Shown here: piece by piece, positions 1 through 9,945 of the stretch
How positions within the stretch are numbered: position 1 is the stretch's first letter
How the letters are laid out: every line of letters starts with the position of its first letter
DNA from: Ricinus communis
Lineage: Eukaryota > Streptophyta > Magnoliopsida > Malpighiales > Euphorbiaceae
Direction: 5' to 3'
Assembly: GCF_019578655.1 (NCBI RefSeq)
Contig: NC_063263.1
Span: 24,613,001-24,677,000, forward strand
DNA length: 64,000 nucleotides
Made by a program: the position numbers and the translations under genes
The notes under the pieces: generated by a model
Told to the model about the DNA's origin: nothing
Database searches by the model: none
Seen by the model: only the letters and a program-made list of their open reading frames with translations

Positions 1-2
1 TT

Positions 3-194
3 CCCGGAAAGCTACAGACTCGTTGGTCTGGACCATTTCAGATCGGACAAGTCTTTCCATATGGAGTGGTAGAGTTGCATCATCCAGAGAAGGGGAACTT
101 CAAAGTGAATGGCCATCGGCTAAAGCGATATCATTGTAACTCGTTGGATAGTGAGCAACGAGTTGACCTGGCTTTGTATGCACAGAAAGGGTGA
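3..194 (+). CDS. Athila (Ty3/gypsy) polyprotein, integrase C-terminal tail (partial)
   Basis: This is the last 63 codons of a Ty3/gypsy polyprotein; the rest lies left of the window. The frame begins PGKLQTRWSGPFQIGQVFPY and ends at the TGA at 192-194. The W-S-G-P-F and FPYG-VEL-H-P residues are the usual small barrel at the C-terminus of gypsy integrases, which contacts DNA and helps target-site choice. The same stretch recurs at about 40550-40740 in the full Athila-A element, where a lost G breaks the frame. Here it is open to the stop. It is followed by a spacer and ORF3, as in Athila elements. Confidence 0.85.
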   Translation, partial: PGKLQTRWSGPFQIGQVFPYGVVELHHPEKGNFKVNGHRLKRYHCNSLDSEQRVDLALYAQKG

Positions 195-574
195 TCCGAA
201 TGAGTCACACTTAAGACTCTACAAATAAGCACTTCTGTACATTCGACTTGCATTATACTTTCATGTTTTTAATTAGTTGTGATTGTTTCATTATTTTCAT
301 TTGACTTTATTATAGTTGCTTAAAAATAATTAGGTTAATTTTAATTTTTCGGACTTATAGAATCGAAGAGGACAAACTCTTCCGTTTGACCATATCTACT
401 TGTTTAATGATCTAATTACATGCATATGTGTTAATTATAGGTATGGGGGCAAGGCGACTCGAGTCGGAAAAAGGCAAGCCCAGAAACACTCCGTTTCACC
501 ACGGTTTCCGTGGCATGGGCTGCATCACCAGGCCGTGCTGATGAGCATGGCCAGAGTCAAGACTGTGTTGAAGG

Positions 575-647
575 ATCGCCTTGGTAAGCTATTGCCTCAC
601 CAACTAGCTAATCAGACGCGAGCCCCTCCTCGGGCGGATTCCTCCTT
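575..647 (-). pseudogene. Plastid 16S rRNA fragment (filler DNA)
   Basis: Read on the minus strand, these 73 bases contain GCTCGCGTCTGATTAGCTAG, then TTGGTGAGGCAATAGC and TTACCAAGGCGAT. I recognise this as the conserved 5' domain of plastid 16S rRNA; bacterial 16S differs in several of these positions. It is far too short to function. The left edge shares the bases AT with the Athila sequence at the join, suggesting microhomology-mediated repair. Bases 648 to about 702, before Athila sequence resumes, do not continue the rRNA and I do not recognise them. Identification is from memory of the rRNA, not a search. Confidence 0.8.
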
Positions 648-929
648 CACAAGTCACATTAATTTCTTGACCAACAGTATCCCGACCCTTAACTACCAGA
701 GCGTGTAGTTGGTTATGAAATTGATAAGTGTGGGGTTTTGGTGGAAATAAAATGTGCCTACAGCATGCAAAGCCTGAATAATGTTTAGATTTAAATTGCA
801 ATTGCTGGTTCATGATAAATTAGATTGATATATATCGGTTTATTAGTTTATACAAGTTTTGGTTAGTCGAAGTATAATCATTATGCTGTTGATTCGGTAG
901 ATTATTTCTTTCATTAACTTGAATTTTTA

Positions 930-956
930 CAAAAAACTAATAATTCGTTGCATTAG
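930..956 (+). promoter_or_regulatory. Probable 3' splice acceptor for ORF3 subgenomic RNA
   Basis: A T-rich stretch, a CTAAT branch-point-like word and TTGCATTAG (AG at 955-956) lie just before the ORF3 ATG at 962. The same arrangement is kept in the other copy (AG at 41819-41820, ATG at 41826). Athila-type elements such as barley BAGY-2 are known to express their env-position ORF from a spliced RNA, so a splice site is expected here. The donor was not identified. Confidence 0.5.
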
Positions 957-961
957 GTGAT

Positions 962-1993
962 ATGACAGACCGCGATAAATCTCGTAGAAAACAACTGAAA
1001 CGCGTCGCTACCAGCAAGCGATCGCGTGGTGAAGGAACGTCTTCCTCCACAGCACCAGAACCAGCACCAACACTTCCACCTCCACCACCACAGCAAATAG
1101 TCCGACCTCGGAGAGCACCTGTTGTGAATCCATCCACACCTGGCCGTCATCCATTGTGGACATTCCCTAATGCAGACAATGAAAGTAGATTCCAAGTCAT
1201 GAGATGGAAGCAAGTGATGGCGGGCCGTTGCATAGACTTCACATCCCTAGAGAGAGTGGGATTGGCTCAAGATGTGCACACACTGATCGAGACTCTGCCA
1301 TATGCGAGATTCTTTGACATCATTGAGCCAACCTACCGTGAGCTTACGATCGAGTTCCTCAGCACCTTCTTCCTGCAGCAACAGATCACAAACTGGCATC
1401 AGCCTGATGCAATTTATTTTAGGCTTGGGGGAAGGGAGTTCTCGATGTCGGTCCTACAATTTGGAATGCATTTGGGATTATGGACTGAACAAGAAATCTC
1501 GGGGGAGGAGTATCAGGGTTGTCTCTACATCCACCCAATTTCATATGACGCCATGTGGGATTCATTGGTAATGAGGCTGGAAACATACTACCCAAGCAGG
1601 TGTAAGGCATCTAGCCTACCGGACCATCTCCGCTACATTCATACCCTACTAGCTTACACCATTACAGGCCGAGAGGACAGTTTTGGGGCGATCGATGTCT
1701 TTATTCTCTGGGCTATGCAACATCGGAAGAAGCTAGACTTGGGATATTTATTGGCTCGCCAAGTCCATTCATTTATAGTAGACGCCCAGAAGAAGATGCA
1801 TTGTTGTTTCGGTCCGTATGTGACTAGGTTAGCTAAGAGACTAGATGTATTGGACGACTGTCTGTCGGAGCTTTCAAATATTGGTGACATGACACCACTA
1901 GGGATCAGACAAATGATCAACATGCAGATGATCACGGCCACTAGACATCCACATGGTATTGAATATAGGCTCGTGAGCACAATAGTCAGGTAA
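962..1993 (+). CDS. Athila ORF3 (env-position protein, ATHILA ORF-1 family)
   Basis: This is an open frame of 343 codons between pol and the 3' LTR, the env position of Athila retrotransposons. Residues 7-22 are strongly basic (SRRKQLKR..KRSR), a possible nuclear localisation signal. Residues 32-45 are proline-rich. From about residue 110 comes the family core: FFDIIEPTYRELTIEFLSTF, then IYFRLGGREFSMSVLQFGM at about 151-169. This resembles the Pfam ATHILA ORF-1 family. I see no signal peptide or obvious membrane segment, so an envelope role is not supported. The stop at 1991-1993 (CAGGTAAG) is GGGGAAG in the second copy, so the protein originally ran on into the coiled-coil region downstream. 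The homologue at 41826-43346 is broken by many small changes. Confidence 0.8.
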   Translation: MTDRDKSRRKQLKRVATSKRSRGEGTSSSTAPEPAPTLPPPPPQQIVRPRRAPVVNPSTPGRHPLWTFPNADNESRFQVMRWKQVMAGRCIDFTSLERVGLAQDVHTLIETLPYARFFDIIEPTYRELTIEFLSTFFLQQQITNWHQPDAIYFRLGGREFSMSVLQFGMHLGLWTEQEISGEEYQGCLYIHPISYDAMWDSLVMRLETYYPSRCKASSLPDHLRYIHTLLAYTITGREDSFGAIDVFILWAMQHRKKLDLGYLLARQVHSFIVDAQKKMHCCFGPYVTRLAKRLDVLDDCLSELSNIGDMTPLGIRQMINMQMITATRHPHGIEYRLVSTIVR

Positions 1994-2487
1994 GCTAGAG
2001 GCGGCTAGAGGAGCCCAACATCCGTCGGCTGGGATTCCGGATGTTAGGATTCCTAACCCAGCTAGAGTGTTTATGCCTTCATCTGGAGCCTCATCCTCTC
2101 ATTCGGTAGAGCCATCGAGCGTCCAGATCAGTGCTTTGGCCGACCGTCTAGATCGAGTCTGCGATCTACAGCAGCAGCAGTACACTGAGTTTGTGCGGTT
2201 TCAAGAAGAAACGAAGGCACAGTTGGGCAGTTTGAACAGTACACTTCAACAGTTCCTGAGTGGTTTAGAAAGACAGGCCACCCGTATGAGACTTCATAGT
2301 AGTGCAGATTCAAAAGATGCAAGAGGCTGGAGCACAAAATCAACGGCTCATTGATGATATGGAGTTCGATTTGGCGACATGCTTCACAGACCCTGATCCA
2401 CCACCGCAACCACCGTCAGCAAACTTCCCTGCCCCCCAACTTCCAGCAGATCCAACCAGTGAGGATACACCGTCAGCAGACTCCTAG
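1994..2487 (+). pseudogene. C-terminal part of Athila ORF3, frameshifted
   Basis: This continues ORF3 in shifted frames. Bases 2067-2354 encode a Ser-rich stretch, then a Gln/Leu heptad-like segment (ALADRLDRVCDLQQQQYTEF) that should form a coiled coil. Bases 2302-2487 encode an acidic and proline-rich tail ending in a TAG. The corresponding tail of other Athila copies (28643-28915, 30390-30583) also combines coiled coil and Pro/Thr-rich tail, so one protein of roughly 500 residues is inferred. At least one stop and one frame change break it here. Confidence 0.6.
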
Positions 2488-4137
2488 CGGAAAGAAAAAA
2501 TTTGTGATATTTTCCTCCATCCTTTTTCTTTATTTTATTTTATTTTATTTATTTTATTTTATTTTATTTTCTTTCAATTTGTTATCTCCTTTTACTTTCT
2601 TGCTTGTAGCTTGTTTACTTTTATGTTATTTCCTTGCACTTGTTTGTTTATGTTAAGTAGAACACTATGCCTTTTTAATTAAAAAAAAAAATCAGCATGA
2701 TCTTCCATAACCATAATGTGTGAATCATATGCTTCCTCAGTCTAAATCTCTCTAACACCGGATGTTATACTAAAATGTGGGGTAGGGACCTACCGATGTT
2801 GTGCCTATCTTGAGTTTTGTTTTAATTAAGTAGTTGATGACTTTTTTTTTCTCCTTTGAATGGATTCCCTTATAGCTTTTATCGAACCTTGTTCGGAAGA
2901 AGGCAATGAATAAATCTCTCAACTACAATCCAGCCAGGTAAAACTGGTATTTTTCCTTAATTCTTCCATATTACTTTATCGTAGATATAGAACACTATTA
3001 ATATTGCTGCTTATTATTGTGATTGACTGTTTAATCTTTGGGTTGAGAATTCATGCAATTTTAAATTACTCAAATGGTGAGATTTTGAGCCAATTGGTGC
3101 ATCACTATTATGCTCCCTTTTCTTTCATTAGTGAGCATTTCGGAATCTCTGTTTCTAGAACTTGCTTTCACGATATCCTGTTGAAATTACATGAATTGTC
3201 AATAATCGTGAGATGATTTGGGCACTTAGGATTTACACAATTTGGCCAAAGAGCCTAACCCTATTTTTCCCTTAGTGAACCAATTTTGAGCCTTAGCCAT
3301 TCCTTTCGTGACAATAATAACGGTGACACTCATCTTATCACTTCTATTCATTTGACCATTCTTTCTACCATTGTTGCTGGAAATTATATAAGTTATGCTG
3401 CATTTTACTTTGGATCAATCTGCATTCATATATTTCACTAAGTTGCTAGATTTGCATAGATGCTCCCTTCAATTATTGTATGTGTCAATAACCAACAACT
3501 CCTACATAAGCTGTTGTAATATATATTATATAAAAAAAAACAAAAAAAAAAGTAAAGTAGAAAGTATTAATTTAGTTCATTTTGAGCATCATCTTATTTT
3601 TAGAGCAACTTAGTGTTCATTTTGGTACAACACTTGATCCTTCATTACTTTCTTGCATTACTTGCTTAACTTCTAGCAACTTGTAGCCTACTTTCCATAT
3701 TTATACGTACCTTACCTTAACCCCATTACAACCTGGCTCAAGACCCTTTGATCATGATTATTGATTATTTCGTAGTAGTGGAGATTGAATCCATAAGCAA
3801 GCCTATGGTAAGCACTTTTTCTGTATTTTTGCGTTGAGAGCTTGGCGATCTTCTTTCACCTATATACACTTGTGTGTTTTGAGTGATATCTTGTGAGGCA
3901 TGATTCTCAATTTCTTAATTTATATGGTTTATCATTTTAACTTTAGCAACTTTATTAAGTTTGCTCTTTCTCTTAAGGATTTAATGATTTGGGGATTTTG
4001 GGAAAAATCATTACGGAGTTTTGAAATTTATTTTGAGCTAACCTCCTGCAATGCAGTTGATTGAGTTATTTGATATCTTTTGAGGAGTGAGTTGTAAATT
4101 GCTTGAGGACAAGCAAAAGTTTAAGCATGGGGTAATT
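2488..4137 (+). other. Athila 3' untranslated region and pre-PPT hairpin
   Basis: This long non-coding stretch before the 3' LTR aligns along its length with 43347-45021. Near its end, at 4099-4116, lies TTGCTTGAGGACAAGCAA, a hairpin with 6-bp arms. It is followed by the purine-rich TTAAGCATGGGGTAATT (4121-4137) that abuts the LTR and is the likely polypurine primer tract. The same hairpin precedes the 3' LTR at 32006-32023, 44983-45000 and 57721-57738. ORFs in this stretch are short and not preserved. Confidence 0.7.
2530..2570 (+). repeat. ATTTT-type microsatellite
   Basis: Repeated TATTT/ATTTT units lie just after ORF3. The second copy has a shorter, impure T-rich tract at 43385-43420, so the array is variable between copies. 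Confidence 0.9.
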
Positions 4138-5569
4138 TGATAAGCATCATACTACACATGTTCTCATGCCCAATTGTTCACATTTTTATGCATGATTATC
4201 CCGTTTTATGCTAGAATCACCTGTCTTTTGTTTCCCTTTTCATTTCAGGTCATTTTCGAAGGACACCATCAGTAATCGAGGGAAATACGTGTGATTACGG
4301 AGCAAAATCCATCAAATTGGGCGAGAACAAGCACCCCGAGGGTTGAGCACGGCCTGGACTCCGGCCGTGCTGAATTATCAAGAGGCTATCCCCAATTGTG
4401 CCATTTCGTACGACTTGGTAGCCACCACGGCCTCCGTACGGCTGTGGTGGATCGGCTAATAGACTCCAGATTCGGCCTGACTGGACTCGGTAGTCTTTGA
4501 ATCATCACTGACTGGACTCGCGTCTTGAATCAACTATATAGGCGATTTTGAATTCTAATTGAAGAGGACGATTTTTGGACTCAATTCCAAGACACACACT
4601 TAATCAAATATTTCCTATACCTCAATTGTAGACCGGGAGAGATCAATTTTCATCAATTGAAGGGGGGATTCCACTTATTCCAACATTGAATTGAAGATCA
4701 AGACAAACTTTAGGAGCATTCAAGAGACAACTAGGGTTTGAGATTTTGAATTTGCAAATTTAGGGTTTCTCATTCAGCTTGAAAGAGAAGGGTGTACATA
4801 CCTTTAATTTGTTTTTCCTTATTTTGTTCTTTAATTGCTTTGACTATGAACATGAGCAGCTAGATCTTTTGAATCCATTAGGGTTCACCTTTGTTGATGG
4901 ATTATGCTTAATTGTTAGTTTTTTATAATTGTCATTCTTGCAATCTTCTTGCTATTCAGTAATAAAAGTTTGATGCAGTTAATTTGAGACGTTGGATTAA
5001 TTGTTTATTAGGTTGTTTCTTGACATTGAGAAATGCTTGTTATAACTGGATTTTGAATAGTAAGGACTGGTAGTTAACACTTAGAGATGAGGTTGATTTA
5101 CTCGTCGGATTAAGAACTAACAACTCTTAATAGTCTTAAATCATACTTAATGCTAATTTGTAGTAATCTGATAGGAAGAGATTCCATTAGGTTAGTGCAG
5201 GTTTAGGAATCCGGTAAGCTCGAGAGAGGAACCGGGATTCAATTCAGGATTTAGGCACGGGTAAGCAAGATCGGCAATCCATAAAATTCATCTTTAGAAT
5301 TCCATCACTTAGGCTCCCTTTTGGATTTATTTTTCTCTTTACAATTGTCTTTTAATTGTCCATTGTTGTCCTTCATTTACTTAATTGCACTCATAACCAT
5401 TAGCTGGTATGTTAGAACTCTCACACCCTATTTCAGACTAGATAACATAGCAAGCAGTAGTAACTCTAGGTTCACTCGATCTCCAGGGATACGACCTTGA
5501 TACTCACTAGTGCTAGGCTGCATCGGTAGGTTCACTGCCTTAGGTGTAGGTTGCATAAAGAGCCCATCA
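4138..5569 (+). mobile_element. Athila family-A 3' LTR
   Basis: This 1432-bp LTR begins TGATAAGCATCATACTACAC and ends GAGCCCATCA, matching the LTRs at 33735-35169, 45022-46469 and (inverted) 27042-28484. Polypurine tract and hairpin lie immediately upstream. U3 contains an inverted repeat at 4346-4371 with arms AGCACGGCC/GGCCGTGCT and an 8-base loop. The right flank is ATTAC (5570-5574); the left duplication is outside the window. It interrupts a Mutator-like transposase. Confidence 0.93.
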
Positions 5570-6249
5570 ATTACCCTCTTTTATTGCATGTAAGTAATAT
5601 AACTATTAACTGATTCAAGTATAAGGAAAAATAGGCAAAAACAAACCTTTTGTTGGTCACTTATGAAGGTCCATCCTATGCTTGTGTCAATGGACAAGTC
5701 ATTGAAAAATCTGGTTAGGAACCATCTCTAAGTGTTTTCGTTCTCAGCCAACACCACTATCTAAGCAATGGGGTACATTTGGTTGTTACTATCACGACCA
5801 ATTGCACTTAAAATTGCACCCCCAAGTATATTCTTCAGAAATGCACCATCTAGGAATATGACAGGTCTACATCCTTGCATAAAACCCTTCCTTAATCCAC
5901 TAAAACATATGTATAATCCTTGAAAAATAGAATTATCCCCTTCCATATTGCATTCTAGATCAAAACATCCTTCTCTATCAACTATCTTCAATTCATGCAC
6001 ATAGGATCTCAATTTGGCATAATGAGCCTCTATTGATCCTCTAAGCTTCACTAAAGCCAGCTTTTTTACCCTATAACATGAGCATTTTGAGACTTTCAGT
6101 GCATATTTTATCATCAAGTCATATTCCATTTCAGCTACAGAATAATTTGATTTCTTTCTAAATTCATTTAAAAACTCATCAGGCACAGTTATGGTTAGGT
6201 CTAACAGTCCTAACCATGAATATTCTCTTAGTTGGAACCTTTGAAGCAT
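5570..6249 (-). pseudogene. MULE transposase catalytic core, truncated
   Basis: Bases 6249-5761 encode 162 residues including YAKLRSYVHELK, CFSGLRKGFMQGCRPVIFLD and a following GAFLK. This is the MULE domain around the first catalytic Asp (the D of FLDGAF). The frame then reads NNQMYPIA and stops at the TAG at 5761-5763, a position where relatives usually have Trp (TGG). The reading continues as VVLAENE..RWF to near 5630. The rest of the core, including the last catalytic Glu, is cut off by the Athila LTR. Confidence 0.75.
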
Positions 6250-6592
6250 AGACTCTCCAACTGCAGTTTCCTTTACATTGTGCTTCCATCATATCTTCTC
6301 CAGTCCTTTTCCACCACACATCATACCCATTTGCAATAGCATAATTCTGTATTGCTCCTCTAAATTGTTCTGCATTTGTGAATTTCATTCCTGCTACAAA
6401 CTTTATCTCTTGACGATTACACTTAGGATTGTAAATTATTTTTTTCTCCCTCTTTTTTTTCCTAAAACCACAGTCATCTTCATCACTTGAAACAGGAGTA
6501 TCCACCTCAGCATTACTGTCAGGGTACTCAGAATCGTACTCACTACTATCACTCACATTGCCATCCACTCTAGTATTGCTACTAGCCCCCAT
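6179..6592 (-). pseudogene. MULE transposase DNA-binding domain (MuDR type)
   Basis: An open stretch of 137 codons. After an acidic start and a KKKREKK basic run comes FVAGMKFTNAEQFRGAIQNY, then C..NCSWRVYAS and a final NHNCA. This order of conserved aromatic, Cys and His residues is that of the MuDR-family transposase DNA-binding domain, which contacts the TIR. It overlaps the next frame by about 70 bases, so a frameshift near 6180-6249 splits the original protein. Confidence 0.75.
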
Positions 6593-6640
6593 AAACCCAC
6601 TATCATCTGGTCCCTATCCAATCCTAACCTAAATCCATTG

Positions 6641-7262
6641 TCAACTAACAGTCTTGCTAAAGTCCTTCAGATTCTGTTTTGCAATAACATATTCCTCATC
6701 CACATCTAAGTCAAAAACATCAGAAGATAGTCTATCCTCATCATCACATTCATCATTTTCAGGGGTATAATCTTCATCCTCAATAGATCCTTCATTCTGA
6801 AAAACATTATTCACACATTCAGGCTCTACTTTATTTTCCCCTTTATTTACAACACTTTCAGGTTCAGTTTCATTTTGATTTGCATTTTCAAATGCAACTA
6901 CAGTCAATGGTTCATCTGCACTGTCATTATGATGTTGATTCTCATTTTCAGTTATAGTTTGCCCACAGTTTGGAGTCATTGTTACAGCTTTAGCATAAAC
7001 TTTTAAAAAGCCATAATCTAAACCTTCTACAAACTTCTTTTTGCACTCTTCCTCAGTCTTAACAAAAACTAAGCCTAGATCCTTCCCTATAGGGTTCCAT
7101 CTCCTAGGGGGTTCATAGGCAACACTGAAGAAATGTGTATATCCCCAATGTTTTCACTATCTCCTTAATATCATCCACATTGAAACTAGAAATGCTACTA
7201 AGATTTACACTACACCTACCAACATACTTCACTATAGGATTACTAAGTAATGCCCACCATGA
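6641..7262 (-). pseudogene. MULE transposase N-terminal module
   Basis: The segment opens with an HHGGHY motif (near 7260) followed by FNVDDIKEIVKTLGI, the pattern of the PB1-like N-terminal domain of plant MULE transposases. Bases 6979-6641 encode a very acidic linker rich in Asp, Glu and Asn (such as EDEDYTPENDECDDED), also usual for the family. Several stops and frame changes separate the pieces, and some gaps may be introns. It leads into the DNA-binding domain at 6592. Confidence 0.6.
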
Positions 7263-7879
7263 TGAAATTCAATAGGAATACTGCATAAATATACACACAA
7301 CAATTAAATTAATAATGCGGTAATAAAATAATAAATTACAGCCACTTTGTAGTAATAACAAATGAAAATGCTTGTCTTACTGTTATACTAAATGCATATA
7401 CGAAATGGCTATGCATGTCTTACTATTAACACAAATCCCTAAATCTTTTGTTAATAACTAATTTCTTTTACCATGCATATACCCTACAATGTTATACCCA
7501 CGAGAACAAGATTCTCCACTTGCATTGCTTTACCCATTCACTGTATTAACAAATGCATACCTTCGTTGTCGTTTTCTTGAAGGAGCCATCTTGCGGGGGA
7601 CCACAGCCACAAGCTTCGAGAATAATGAACCACAGAAGGGACAAAGATACCAAAACAGAACGAAATGAGACGGTGAGTAGTTATTATGTTTGGAAGTTAT
7701 AGAGTAGTTAATAGTTGTGTTGTAATTATAAACCCTAGAAATTAGAATTGGGGAAAAAATTGGGAAAATTTTAGGAAGAAACGGTGAGTTTTGAGGTCCT
7801 TCAATGTCTTGAGCCATGCAGACAAACATGTAGAGCCACGTGTGGACGCCATGTCATTAGTGGCACACGCCAAAACGCG

Positions 7880-7993
7880 GCTGGGTAGACATGATACAAT
7901 ACGTAAACATGGTGGACCAAATTGATAAGTTTTAAAGGTGAGGGTAGATTCACGAAAACAGTTAAAGGTCGGGGTATCTAAGATCGTTTTCCC
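7880..7993 (-). repeat. Outer terminal region (TIR) of the MULE
   Basis: Starting GGGAAAACGATCTTAGATAC on the minus strand, this non-coding end matches the form of MULE TIRs (G-rich start, about 100 bp, ahead of a Met-Ala-Pro-Ser-Arg-Lys first exon). Only one end is present, so the inverted-repeat nature cannot be confirmed in the window. Confidence 0.55.
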
Positions 7994-9349
7994 TTGATTT
8001 TATATCCTAATTTTTATTTTGGCCGAAAGTTACACTCTAAAATAAGGAGAATTCTTATTTTTGAATATGATTTAATTATTTCAATTCTCCATAACCCATT
8101 TAGTCCTAATTGCATGCAATGATCAAATAACTTGAATTTTGCTATCTTGATTCTTTTTATGCTTTATATAATATGATTATATTTGGCATGATGGATGGTT
8201 ATGGACTATAAAGACCAATGTGATTGTGTTGAATGGTTGAATGTTTTGATTTTGGTACTTTTGAAATAAGGACTACGTGCTTTGCCTTTGTCTAAATTTC
8301 TCTAGGTTATAAAATTATTTTCTCATCTAACTCCCCTTGAATGCAACTTAAGGTTTCTTTAAATCTTATGTGAATGTTATATACTTTGATATTAGTTATA
8401 ATTTTATTTTGTAATCTGGATGGAGATATGACGCCAAATAGAGATGAAGGAGTATTGCTTTAAGACTTAGAGATCATGAAGACAATACCTAAGTTTTGAC
8501 CATCTAGTTATCTTCAATGACTCGAGATAACTAGTTTTAGTAAGCCCATAATCATCCAAAGTAGTTTGACATGCTTAGCTTATATTATGTATGTGATGTA
8601 TGATATATGCATGATCATTCCAAATCATGAAACCTTTATATTTGATATTGTATTTTCATGCCAAAGCATGAGACCTTAATCACCACTTAATAATAAATCT
8701 ATTAAGTCACAATTAAGTTACCTTCCACAATTAAAATAGGAACAAAAACCTTATTCATGAGTCAATTTGTTGAGCAAACTCAAGTTCCCTATTACATAGA
8801 TATGTTCTCTATTTTAATTGATGTGCCTACTTAATTATCTTATAAAATTCGGATGCACAAAGACTTAATTATATGAAAATAGAGGTAGGAATTAGGTGAA
8901 CCATATATGATATTTAGAACTTCATAAAATATGTTTAGATAAACGTTGTTATTACCGAATTGATCTAGAAGTTGTATAGAGATACAATTGATAAATAGTT
9001 GTCTACCTAATTTATTTTTAATATGGTTTGTTGAGCAAACTCAAAGTCATTAAAATAGATGAGATTCTAGCCACTAGAATATCTTAACCATTAGCATCTC
9101 GAATTGATAGTGAGTGCTATTAAGTAACTAATTGCAAGACCTTTACTAGTTAATTGTATAAATTAACTGATATTCATTTAACTTTATATTAGAAGATTGT
9201 AAGAAAAGATGAGTGACAATCTATCTTTCTGTAGTATCCTTGACACCTTACAAGCTTATTAGGCTGAACTTTCTTGATTGGCATCACAATGTGAGAATTG
9301 TTCTCAAACAAAAAAAAAAGCTTTATATGCTAGACACACCTCTGTTATG
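7994..9349. other. AT-rich stretch without a gene
   Basis: No ORF or protein similarity is visible on either strand. A 16-base word, TGTTGAGCAAACTCAA, occurs twice (about 8769 and 9029). The stretch may include the LTR or leader of the copia element whose gag remains follow, but I could not define LTR ends. Confidence 0.5.
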
Positions 9350-9945
9350 TCTCCCTACTGTAGATGCACCCGAGGAGGTGGTATAAGAGTACAAGAAGCA
9401 TAAAGAATAGGAAGTATGACTTCCGAACTATAAAGACAACATGAGAATATGGATGCTGAAACTATCATCTTACATTTGAAGGAGATATTTGATGAGCAAT
9501 CAAGGACTGAAAGACATGAGGCCTTAAAGAAATTATTTGGTATAAGATCACTCAAGGTAAATTTATGAATGCACATGGACTAAAGATGCTTGGATATATT
9601 AAATATCTAGGGCGTCTTTCTTTTATGATGGACCATGTATTAAGTATAGGCTTAATTTTATAATCTCTACCTGACAATTATTAATATGTTAAAGAGTGCG
9701 GAGGGCACTATAAAGAAGCAAAAGGGAGTTGTTCTAATGGTAGAATATTCTAAGGCTACTAAGAGTAAGTCTAAGAAGAAAAAGAAAAAGAAAGCCTTAA
9801 AGACTATTGGAAGTGTTAATAAGGATAGAGAAAAGTGTCACCATTATGGGAAGGAAGGACATTGGAGAAGGCACTACAAGGTTTATCTTGCTGCTTTGAA
9901 GAATAAGAAGGAAGAACAAGCTTCTAATTCTGAAAAGAAGGAATA
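9350..9945 (+). pseudogene. Ty1/copia gag remnant
   Basis: This is a degenerate copia-type gag. Across frames it shows HLKEIFDEQSRTERHEALKK, then from 9686 an open 86 codons: MLKSAEGTIKKQKGVVLMVE, a Lys/Ser-rich basic run, and the nucleocapsid knuckle CHHYGKEGHW..HY. In a working knuckle the two Tyr would be Cys, so both metal ligands are lost. The end, KVYLAALKNKKEE, is the segment that usually follows in copia gag. Gag packages the RNA in the virus-like particle. Several stops upstream show the copy is dead. Confidence 0.75.

Larger units (their letters stand above)
195..961 (+). other. Athila spacer between pol and ORF3
   Basis: This is non-coding internal sequence of the Athila-A element. 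Bases 195-574 match 40741-41106 of the full copy, and about 703-961 match 41573-41825. The middle (575 to about 702) is foreign filler replacing roughly 466 bp of the other copy. Several CCGTG/CACGG words lie at 497-560. Short ORFs here are not conserved in the other copy and I do not call them genes. Confidence 0.75.
5570..7993 (-). mobile_element. Truncated Mutator-like element (MULE)
   Basis: A minus-strand MULE cut at its 3' side by the Athila LTR at 5569. Its outer end reads GGGAAAACGATCTTAGATAC inward from 7993, followed by about 100 bp typical of a MULE terminal inverted repeat. The next nine bases outward, TTGATTTTA (7994-8002), could be one half of the 9-bp duplication. The partner end is not in the window. 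Internal order on the minus strand is a short first exon (start at 7589, probable donor GTATGC at 7560), an N-terminal module, the DNA-binding domain and part of the transposase core. Confidence 0.8.

Noticed and set aside
575..647. A functional or complete rRNA gene
   Set aside because: Only 73 bases of the 5' domain are present, with unrelated sequence on both sides.
2351..2656. 101-codon ORF with a run of Phe and Leu, resembling a membrane segment of ORF3
   Set aside because: The run is the translation of the ATTTT microsatellite in a frame not used by ORF3, and the second copy lacks it.
4291..4500. A 69-79-codon ORF beginning MITEQNPSNWARTSTPR, present in three family-A LTRs (also 28331-28086 minus and 33888-34127)
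   Set aside because: It lies in U3 across the GGCCGTG hairpin. The start is shared only because the LTRs are homologous, and the C-terminal halves differ in frame and length.
7530..7829. 99-codon minus-strand ORF across the MULE start
   Set aside because: Only the short MAPSRKRQRR part fits the MULE first exon; the upstream codons are in its non-coding end.
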